Part shown: in pieces, positions 1 through 6,555 of the stretch
Layout of the letters: the number at the start of each line of letters is the position of its first letter
How positions within the stretch are numbered: position 1 is the first letter of the stretch
Translations under genes and position numbers: made by a program
The notes under the pieces: generated by a model
The model's input: the letters and a program-made list of their open reading frames with translations, nothing else
Database searches by the model: none
Told to the model about the DNA's origin: nothing
DNA from: Candidatus Krumholzibacteriia bacterium
Lineage (GTDB): Bacteria; Krumholzibacteriota; Krumholzibacteriia; LZORAL124-64-63
DNA: 11,932 nucleotides
Reading direction: 5' to 3'
Assembly: GCA_030590265.1 (NCBI GenBank)
Contig: JAUUYW010000064.1
Coordinates: 1 to 11,932 of the forward strand

Positions 1-1697
1 AAATAGGGTTTCTGGGCCATCCCCTTTTTCTCAACCCAACGATCATCCACTTTGGGGCGCACGGGGCTGTTCTCCGAGAGATAATGCTCCACTGCTTCGG
101 CGGTGGTGATGCCGGTGGGCATGACCATGTCATCATCATTGGTGGTCAGGAATTCCAGATTGCTATTTCCCTCCATCAGGAAACTTGTACAGACAACTTT
201 ATAAATCCGATCTGGATTCCAGGGCCCACCGCCCAATTCCAACTCCACCACCCGGTCATAATCGGCGCGGGTTTTGTCGAAAAAGATTTTGGCGCCGCCG
301 GTGCAAATGCCACCACTGCGGCCAGCCAGCTTCTGCTCGATGATGCGGCGCACCATGCGACCATCCATTTCCACAACCACCAATTCGTTGCCGAAAGGCA
401 GAACGCCGAAGATATCACCGCTGGTCAGATCGCCCCCGGGCAAATTCGCCCGCAAACCACCCAGGTTCTGGAAACTGAAATCAGCATCGAAATAGGCCAC
501 CATGGAATCGGTTACCAGATTGCCAACCAGGTTGGAGCCCGGTCCGCCTCGTCCCAAAGGGTACGCAGCGGTGCCAACAACCTGGGCCATGTCAGCCTGG
601 GCTTTTTCCTGGTGGGGACGAATGACTGCGGCAATTTCCTCGTCGGGCCAGATTTCATCTTCAAAGAGGGTGATGAGAGTGCCGCGATCGTGGGACCCTT
701 CGTAACCCATCAACGATTTTGTCTCCCGGTCAATCAACAAAACAGCGTGCCCGATGCTGCTGCCGTTGCCATAACTCTCGAAACACATGGTATGATTCAC
801 GGGATCAATCCAGGGATGAGCATACCCGCGGTGAGTATGCCCTCCCACGGCAAAATCGATACCCGGCACTTCATGCACCAGCTCCATCAGATTCATGCCA
901 TGGTCCGAATAGTTGCTGCCGAAGGTGCCCTGGTTTTCCCCGGCGGTTTCGGCCTGGGTGGCGCCGGCAATGCGCTTCCAGCCTTTGTCCTCGTCGTAGG
1001 GTAATCCTTCGTGGATGGCCAGGAAGATAAGATCGGCACCCTCGCTGAGCAGAAGATCCCGGCGCTCGGAAACCTGTTCGGGCATGTTCATGAAGTCCAA
1101 ACCCTTGACGTTTTTCGGGAAACTCATGGATTTGGTAGACGGTGTGATGATGCCCACCACTCCAATCTTGACACCCTGCACATCGATCATCAGGTCGGGC
1201 AGGACCCAATCGACCAGTTCGCCGGTTTCTTCCTCTGCCAGGTTGCAACAGACCCAGGGGAAGTTGGACATCCGGGCCAAACGTTCGGCGTTTTCCCGTC
1301 CCAAGTCGAAATCGTGGTTGCCGGGAACGGCAAAATCGTAGCCGATGGCGTTGAAATATTCGATGACCGCGGTGCCTTGGGTTTTCGTCCCGATGGGCGT
1401 GCCCTGGAACATGTCACCCACATCCACCAGCAGAAAAGCTTCGCCATTGGCCTCGGCCCGGGCGCGGATTTCCTTGATGTAACGAGCCGCCGAGGCCCCG
1501 CCACCAAGAGCCGGCGGGAATTCGGGGTTCATGAAACGGGCTGGTTCCGGGGCGATGTGCCCGTGCACATCATTGGTCCAGAGGATGTTCAACCGCAGGA
1601 TGCCGTCGTCCTTTTCTTCGGCTGCGCTGGCAACACCCGCCAAGATCAATATGGAAAGCAGCAGGAAACCAAAAATCGTGCCGCGTTTGATGCTCAT
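1..1697 (-). CDS. Secreted 5'-nucleotidase/UshA-family metallophosphoesterase, C-terminus cut by window edge
   Basis: The reading frame is open from ATG at 1697 to the window edge (565 codons, no stop). Residues 1-26 form a signal peptide ending in ASA-A, so the enzyme is exported. The metallophosphoesterase domain shows TNDVHGH (D43, H45), VGD (D95), GNHDFDLG (N127, H128, D131), a conserved-looking H229 and GGHTH (H287, H289). These match the two-metal site and the His-Asp pair of UshA-type enzymes. The C-terminal 5'-nucleotidase domain starts near N393 (NLVTDS) and includes NLGGLRA and LPFGNE. The family hydrolyses nucleoside monophosphates, nucleotide sugars or 2',3'-cyclic nucleotides in the periplasm; the exact substrate cannot be read here. 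It lies 40 nt after the upstream barrel gene and is probably last, or near last, in the operon. At 565 residues it is near the usual family length, so little is missing unless an anchor or sorting domain follows. Confidence 0.93.
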   Translation of the reverse strand, partial: MSIKRGTIFGFLLLSILILAGVASAAEEKDDGILRLNILWTNDVHGHIAPEPARFMNPEFPPALGGGASAARYIKEIRARAEANGEAFLLVDVGDMFQGTPIGTKTQGTAVIEYFNAIGYDFAVPGNHDFDLGRENAERLARMSNFPWVCCNLAEEETGELVDWVLPDLMIDVQGVKIGVVGIITPSTKSMSFPKNVKGLDFMNMPEQVSERRDLLLSEGADLIFLAIHEGLPYDEDKGWKRIAGATQAETAGENQGTFGSNYSDHGMNLMELVHEVPGIDFAVGGHTHRGYAHPWIDPVNHTMCFESYGNGSSIGHAVLLIDRETKSLMGYEGSHDRGTLITLFEDEIWPDEEIAAVIRPHQEKAQADMAQVVGTAAYPLGRGGPGSNLVGNLVTDSMVAYFDADFSFQNLGGLRANLPGGDLTSGDIFGVLPFGNELVVVEMDGRMVRRIIEQKLAGRSGGICTGGAKIFFDKTRADYDRVVELELGGGPWNPDRIYKVVCTSFLMEGNSNLEFLTTNDDDMVMPTGITTAEAVEHYLSENSPVRPKVDDRWVEKKGMAQKPY

Positions 1698-1712
1698 CTC
1701 ATTCTCGCTTTC

Positions 1713-1729
1713 AGCTGTTGGAAACAGCT
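1713..1729 (-). other. Intercistronic stem-loop before the nucleotidase gene
   Basis: In the 40-nt gap between the barrel gene and the nucleotidase gene there is a perfect 7-bp inverted repeat (AGCTGTT / AACAGCT) with a 3-nt loop. On the transcribed minus strand it is followed by GAAAGCGAGA, not by a U-tract, so it does not look like an intrinsic terminator. It could stabilise a processed mRNA end or tune expression of the nucleotidase, whose start codon is 15 nt downstream. Confidence 0.4.
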
Positions 1730-1737
1730 CTCAACTC

Positions 1738-3078
1738 TTAGAAATTCTGCGTGTAACCCACACCGATGCGGAATCTTGTATCCTCGACCCGGGCTTGGGG
1801 GTCGGAAGTGAAACTGTCGCCAAAGTAATCATCCGGGTAGGGAAACTGGTGCGGCTGGATGGAGGTGATTTTCCCCAACTCCAGAGACACCGCCAACTCA
1901 CCCCTGCCAATTGCCATGGCCGTGCCGGCGCTGAAGACCGATGCGGAAGATTCTGGATCGGTGTAGCTATCATAATGACGGAAGCCGAAACGCAAGGGCA
2001 GACCATTGTAGAAACGATGCTCCAGACCAATGCGCACATCCATGGTGTCTTGCAGGTTTTGTGGATTATCGTAACCAGGATTCTCGCTATCCGCCAGTTC
2101 GCTCCAGGACGAGTACTCCATCTCCAGGGTGAAGATGGTTTGAGGGTCGGTGCGGGGCATGAAAGTCAGGCCCACGCGATAAATATTGGGGTAGCGCAAA
2201 TAACCGCCCCATTTGTCTTCGGTAGTCGAATCGATTCCGGCATCGTAATGGGTTTCGCTGTAGTCACCAGTGGTAGAAAGCTGACTTTCCCAGGCCAGGC
2301 CAATTTCCACGCGTTCGCTGATCTTGCCGCGCACGCCCAGGGTGAAGTTGATTCCATTCATGTCGTACTCGTTGACGTTGTTGTAGCTGTTGGAATCAAT
2401 AACGTAGTCGCGCACACTGTTGGTTTCTTTCCTTTTGCCAAAAGCATAGTGCACGGCCATTCCAATGGCGATTTCATCGTCGACATCGGCTCCCACACCC
2501 AAGGAGAGGGTGCGCAAGGTTCCGCGCACTTCCCGGTGGCGCTCTTCGATGATCTGGTCGCGGGCGGGTTCGCCGTTGCCAGGTGGGAAAGGGCTGGGAT
2601 TGCGCAATTCCTCATTGAAGGTGTACTGGAAGGGATATCGGTCCACCAGGGAAAGACCCGCTCGGATAGGAGTTTCCGTACCCAGAGGCGAACCGGCAAT
2701 ACCAAAACCCGTCTGCCAGTAGTGGTTGCGATTGCTGGCAATGGCCGCGTCGGCCACCCAGCTGTCGAAGGAATCGAACAGGGGCTGGAAGCGGTCTTCA
2801 TGCTCCTGATCCAGGGAAAAGCTGACGTCCAGACGCCCATCGCTGGGACCGCCTGTCAACATGGCCGGGTTGAAAATATTGGAAATGGCACCCCGATAAA
2901 GGGCCACACCGGTTCCACCCATGGCGTTGATGTCAGCACCACGCCAAGCCATCTGGTCGCCGTATTCGGCCATGATCTGGGGCACCGCACCTGCGGGCAC
3001 GGCGCTGACCAATAGACCGAGCAATGCCAGGGCAGTCAATGCTCCGGTCATCACTTTATTTGAAATTCTTTTGCTCAT
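1738..3078 (-). CDS. Outer-membrane beta-barrel protein, OmpP1/FadL- or PorV-like
   Basis: The product has 446 residues. I start it at ATG 3078, not at the upstream in-frame start at 3201, because 3078 is followed at once by a signal peptide (SKRISNKVMTGALTALALLG, cleavage near PAGA-V), GGAG-type ribosome-binding sequence lies just upstream, and the longer form would run into the preceding gene. After the signal comes an N-terminal segment with MGGTGVALYRGAISNIFNPA. This resembles the conserved 'G.GGA..A...D......NPA' start of OmpP1/FadL and PorV/UPF0164 barrels. Alternating-polarity strands follow, and the chain ends in an aromatic residue (YTQNF), as barrel proteins recognised by BamA usually do. 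A transport or secretion-associated role is likely but the ligand is unknown. It sits 22 nt after the HhH-barrel gene and 40 nt before the nucleotidase gene. Confidence 0.8.
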   Translation of the reverse strand: MSKRISNKVMTGALTALALLGLLVSAVPAGAVPQIMAEYGDQMAWRGADINAMGGTGVALYRGAISNIFNPAMLTGGPSDGRLDVSFSLDQEHEDRFQPLFDSFDSWVADAAIASNRNHYWQTGFGIAGSPLGTETPIRAGLSLVDRYPFQYTFNEELRNPSPFPPGNGEPARDQIIEERHREVRGTLRTLSLGVGADVDDEIAIGMAVHYAFGKRKETNSVRDYVIDSNSYNNVNEYDMNGINFTLGVRGKISERVEIGLAWESQLSTTGDYSETHYDAGIDSTTEDKWGGYLRYPNIYRVGLTFMPRTDPQTIFTLEMEYSSWSELADSENPGYDNPQNLQDTMDVRIGLEHRFYNGLPLRFGFRHYDSYTDPESSASVFSAGTAMAIGRGELAVSLELGKITSIQPHQFPYPDDYFGDSFTSDPQARVEDTRFRIGVGYTQNF

Positions 3079-3100
3079 CTCTCCAGACTCCTCGGATCTA

Positions 3101-5656
3101 TCAGAACGTGTAATCCATCTGCAGACGGACAATGGTGTCATCCTGGGGTACGTAGTTGGCGTCGGGGTCGAGTCCCGAAGGTTCGCCGAACCGCCGCACA
3201 TCCACGTAGGTTTTGGGCAGGTTGTGATCGCGCGTGATCTTCAGCTGAAAGAGCAGACGTTCGGAAACACGGCTCTCCACCTTGAACCAGTTGCGGAATC
3301 CGTTGCCGTCCAGCAGCACGAATTCGTTGCCTTCAAAGTTCCAGAGGAACCCGTCGTAGACCGACGAGGCAAAGGTGAATTTCAGGCCTGGTGTGATGTT
3401 GTGCTCGTAACGGGCCTCAAATGCGTGGGCAGGACTGCCGGCTGTTCCCACAGCAGGCATACCACCGGGAACCGGAGTGCCGCCCAGGCGAGGCCGGGGC
3501 GGGAACATCACATTGCTGCTCATGTAGGTAAAACCCAGTCGGTTGTAATTGCTCAGCAAAGCAATCATTTGCCAGCGGGTTTCCCAATTCTGGAACTTCC
3601 TTACATCGTCCGGATTGTTTTCGGAACGGCTGCTGTAACGATGCCGCACCCGGAAACGCAAATTGAACATGGGTTGGTATTCGCCGTTGATGGTGTAACG
3701 CATCAGATCGGCGCCATCGGCTTTGCGGGTCCACTGGTCGAATTGCAATCCACTGAGAATCAGCTTGCTGCTGATCCGGTAACGCGCCTCCAGGAAAATA
3801 CCCTTTTCGGGTTTGGGCGCAGGAGTATTGGTTTCCACCCAGGTGTACAGATCGTCGTTCAAACGATAAGGAGCATCGAGCAACGTCATTTCGTAACGGT
3901 TGTCATTGCTGAAGGCCCGGTTGTACGGGTTATCGAAGCCCACATCATAATCGCGGTAAATGGCCAGCAAGTGCAGATTGCTCCACTGGCTGAAAGCGTT
4001 GATGATGACGGCATCGGGATTCTTGGTGGAGAAGAATTTGTTGCGCGGGTCCTGAAGGAAGGCGTACTCCCCCTGGACCGAAACATTGTTGACAACAGCC
4101 TGACCTTCGACACCCATCACACGACGCCATTTGTAGGTGTCCACTGTGCCGTCTTGGTTTTCGAAGACACTGGTGTAGGAGTTCCAGATTTCGCTGTCCC
4201 GGGCTTCGAGAAGGTCAGTGTTTGAAACCAGGGTGGTTTCATCGGCACGCCAACCCTTGTCGTAACGAGCTTCGTAACCGGTCACGCCAATGAAGGTTCC
4301 GGGAGCGAGCATCACTTTGGCATTGCCACCAATGAGGCTTTCGCTGAAAGCATCCCGACGCAGGCCGGTGGACACTCCATCCACCGTACGGTCCAGGAGC
4401 CAATCGGCATCGGGCCGGGGCTGCATGTTGACATAACGGTTGATGGTGCCATCCGGATTGACGATGCCGTCCTTCTGGTCATTGGAGACGAAGAAGGTGG
4501 CGTTCACCGGGCCCAGCCAGCCTTCGATGGCCGCGCCTTTCAGAGAGTATTCGTGGCTGCGGCTCAAATCACCGTGCACACCGAGCAGACGTTTGTTGAA
4601 CCCGAAACCGGTTTTGCGGTAGTGGATGTAGTCGGTGTTGTCCATAACCAGACCCAGGCCGAAAGCCACGCGGTAATTGCCAAAGTAAAGACCCTTCAGC
4701 CCGCCGGTGTCCTTGCGCAGGTTGGTTATGCCGACAAATCCCTTGACGGTTTCGTCCCAGTTTTGCTCGCCAAATTCACGGTTGGTCATCAGACCACCCA
4801 CCACACCCTCTTTGGTGTGGAAACGCACTTTGTTCAAAAAGCCGGGTTTGTAGAGGTAATAATCCCCCACGGCAAACCTTCCGCGAGGTACACCGGTGGC
4901 GAATTTCCCCAGCTCGTCGTCATCATTGCTGAATGGCGTTTCGTGGTAACGGAGCTGATAATACCCAGTGACGTCGCTGGAGTTCTCGCTGGTGAGTTCT
5001 TCGTCGTCGTAGACCACGAAGTCCCTCATGTTGCGGAAAGCCCAGTAGCGCAGACCATCGCTGCCTCTGAGCTGGCGGGCACTGTCGAAACGACCCAGCC
5101 GCTCGCGAGCCTTGAGAATGTTGGTGGCATCCACCGGTGAAACATTCTGGTAAGACATCAGGTCGTAGAGGTCCATGTTGTTGACATTGCCCGGGCTGCG
5201 CATGCGGTCCAGGTATTCGTCAGCCAGCCCCTCGTTGGAACCTTCCTGCCCCAGATAGCGCTGCACCTGACGGTAACTGGCGCTCAGACGGGCGATGGAA
5301 GCGTCCTGATCGGGTGGGGGTATGGTCGACACAAGAGGTTTGAGTGTTTTCAAAACCTCGGCGGTGACACCATCGACATCCCTCAGCTCGTAAACGTTGC
5401 TGAAGAAACGAATGTAGGTGCGGAAGTTGACGATGTTGCGCGCCACTTCTTCACTGATGGGCAGGGTCATCACCTCATCCAGAGAGGCGGAATTCAAATC
5501 CACGGGAGGACTGCCACCCGGCGCGGCAATGGCTGCCCCGCCACCCGGAAAGCTGGGCCAAGCCAGCAAACCAGACAACGCCACCACAAGCACAAAGCCT
5601 GTGATCAGCAGCCCGCGCAGGCGGATTTCTCCGCTGCTGTGATAGTTATTTCTCAC
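3101..5656 (-). CDS. Helix-hairpin-helix (ComEA-like) domains fused to a large outer-membrane beta-barrel
   Basis: This 851-residue protein begins with a GTG codon. The GTGA overlaps the TGA stop of the preceding gene, so translation is probably coupled. Residues 1-45 are an export signal with a long hydrophobic core (LLITGFVLVVALSGLLAW). Residues 52-109 form a ComEA-like tandem helix-hairpin-helix unit (VDLNSASLDEVMTLP..., then LRDVDGVTAEVLKTLKPLV). Residues 159-214 form a second one (MDLYDLMSYQNVSPVDATNIL, ARQLRGSDGLRYWAFRNM). From about 220 onward the chain is amphipathic beta strand rich in Tyr, Arg and Asp, ending in MDYTF, a typical barrel terminus. HhH units in ComEA bind double-stranded DNA, but the hairpin glycines are mostly replaced here (PIS where GIG is usual), so DNA binding is possible, not shown. 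A protein-binding use of the HhH units is the main alternative. The barrel assignment is by pattern, not by family match. Confidence 0.82.
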   Translation of the reverse strand: MRNNYHSSGEIRLRGLLITGFVLVVALSGLLAWPSFPGGGAAIAAPGGSPPVDLNSASLDEVMTLPISEEVARNIVNFRTYIRFFSNVYELRDVDGVTAEVLKTLKPLVSTIPPPDQDASIARLSASYRQVQRYLGQEGSNEGLADEYLDRMRSPGNVNNMDLYDLMSYQNVSPVDATNILKARERLGRFDSARQLRGSDGLRYWAFRNMRDFVVYDDEELTSENSSDVTGYYQLRYHETPFSNDDDELGKFATGVPRGRFAVGDYYLYKPGFLNKVRFHTKEGVVGGLMTNREFGEQNWDETVKGFVGITNLRKDTGGLKGLYFGNYRVAFGLGLVMDNTDYIHYRKTGFGFNKRLLGVHGDLSRSHEYSLKGAAIEGWLGPVNATFFVSNDQKDGIVNPDGTINRYVNMQPRPDADWLLDRTVDGVSTGLRRDAFSESLIGGNAKVMLAPGTFIGVTGYEARYDKGWRADETTLVSNTDLLEARDSEIWNSYTSVFENQDGTVDTYKWRRVMGVEGQAVVNNVSVQGEYAFLQDPRNKFFSTKNPDAVIINAFSQWSNLHLLAIYRDYDVGFDNPYNRAFSNDNRYEMTLLDAPYRLNDDLYTWVETNTPAPKPEKGIFLEARYRISSKLILSGLQFDQWTRKADGADLMRYTINGEYQPMFNLRFRVRHRYSSRSENNPDDVRKFQNWETRWQMIALLSNYNRLGFTYMSSNVMFPPRPRLGGTPVPGGMPAVGTAGSPAHAFEARYEHNITPGLKFTFASSVYDGFLWNFEGNEFVLLDGNGFRNWFKVESRVSERLLFQLKITRDHNLPKTYVDVRRFGEPSGLDPDANYVPQDDTIVRLQMDYTF

Positions 5657-6543
5657 TGCTCTTCACCGCCCCAGGCAATATTCAACCCGAATTGGTGAGT
5701 GCTCTGCAGGGTGCCGCCACCGGTGGAGAAACCGTAGTCCAGAGAGAAACGGTCCAGAGTGTAGCCAAAGCCCCCGGTCAGTTTGTTGGGGTAGGTGACG
5801 ATACCCGCGCGCAGGGCAAAACCCGAGGCCGGATAAAATTCGATGCCACCATGATATTGCACATCCTGACCCAGCTCATTGTCGAACTCGAAGGTGGTGA
5901 TCACACCATCGTAAGGCTGGTAGCTGACCCCCGCGATAACACGTTGGGCCAGTTCTTCCTCATCAATACCAATCTGGGGATTGTTCAGGTTCTTGATCAT
6001 GACACCCAGCTTGGTGCGTTTGTGAACCGTCACCAAAAGGCCCAGATCAATACCCAGGCAAGAGTCATTTCCCGGATCAATGCCCGAGGTGGTCTCCCCG
6101 AATTTCAGATGGTACATGTTGACCGAAGCTCCCAGATCGACCTGGGAATGCATGTCGCTGTACAGGGTGTTTCCATAGCCCAAACTGATGCGGGTTTCAT
6201 CCAGCAGTTTGACGTTGTCGTGCTCCACCTTGAACTGGGTCAGGCTGATGCCAAAGGCCCCATTGCCGGGACTGATGGGAATGGCCGCACCCAGGTGGTA
6301 GTAGTCGTTGAAGGTCAACTGGAAGGGTTTGACGTAGCTCGCGGCAATGACACCATTGGTGCTCAAAGCCAGGTGGGCAGGATTCAGGTAGGTAGCGTAA
6401 GCGCCATCCACCACAGCCGAACCGGCTTCCCCCATGCCCCGCGCTCGCGGACTGACCGGCATATCCTCAAAGGCTGCCAGTGCGGTGCCGACCGAGAGGC
6501 CAAGCGCCGCCAGAATGCAGATAAAAGTTAGTTTCCGAAACAT
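5653..6543 (-). CDS. PorV/UPF0164-like outer-membrane protein
   Basis: The product has 296 residues with a clear signal peptide (MFRKLTFICILAALGLSVGTALA). The mature N-terminus has SPRARGMGEAGSAVVDGAYATYLNPAHLA, which matches the conserved opening of PorV/PorQ/UPF0164 barrels. The rest is repeated short amphipathic strands separated by polar turns. PorV proteins in Bacteroidota serve as outer-membrane shuttles of the type IX secretion system, and related ones in other FCB phyla have unknown roles; no other type IX component is visible here. The start ATG at 6543 is preceded by AGAGGGTGA and lies 12 nt after the stop of the lamin-tail gene. The stop overlaps the GTG start of the HhH-barrel gene. 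The chain does not end in an aromatic residue but in GGEEQ, unlike its two barrel neighbours, so the last strand probably ends at GLNIAW. Confidence 0.83.
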   Translation of the reverse strand: MFRKLTFICILAALGLSVGTALAAFEDMPVSPRARGMGEAGSAVVDGAYATYLNPAHLALSTNGVIAASYVKPFQLTFNDYYHLGAAIPISPGNGAFGISLTQFKVEHDNVKLLDETRISLGYGNTLYSDMHSQVDLGASVNMYHLKFGETTSGIDPGNDSCLGIDLGLLVTVHKRTKLGVMIKNLNNPQIGIDEEELAQRVIAGVSYQPYDGVITTFEFDNELGQDVQYHGGIEFYPASGFALRAGIVTYPNKLTGGFGYTLDRFSLDYGFSTGGGTLQSTHQFGLNIAWGGEEQ

Positions 6544-6555
6544 CGCTCACCCTCT

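Noticed and set aside
1713..1729. Stem-loop read as a terminator inside the operon
   Set aside because: No U-tract follows on the transcribed strand, and the nucleotidase start is only 15 nt beyond.
1531..3015. Long plus-strand open frame of 494 codons, and similar ones at 2921-4225, 84-1004, 1011-1811 and 5692-6531
   Set aside because: They lie antisense to clear minus-strand genes with signal peptides and family motifs, and their translations are rich in His, Gly and Val with no recognisable domain. They are mirror frames caused by codon bias.
3079..3201. Longer start for the 446-residue barrel protein
   Set aside because: It would overlap the preceding gene by about 100 bp and put 41 polar residues before an obvious signal peptide that begins at 3078.
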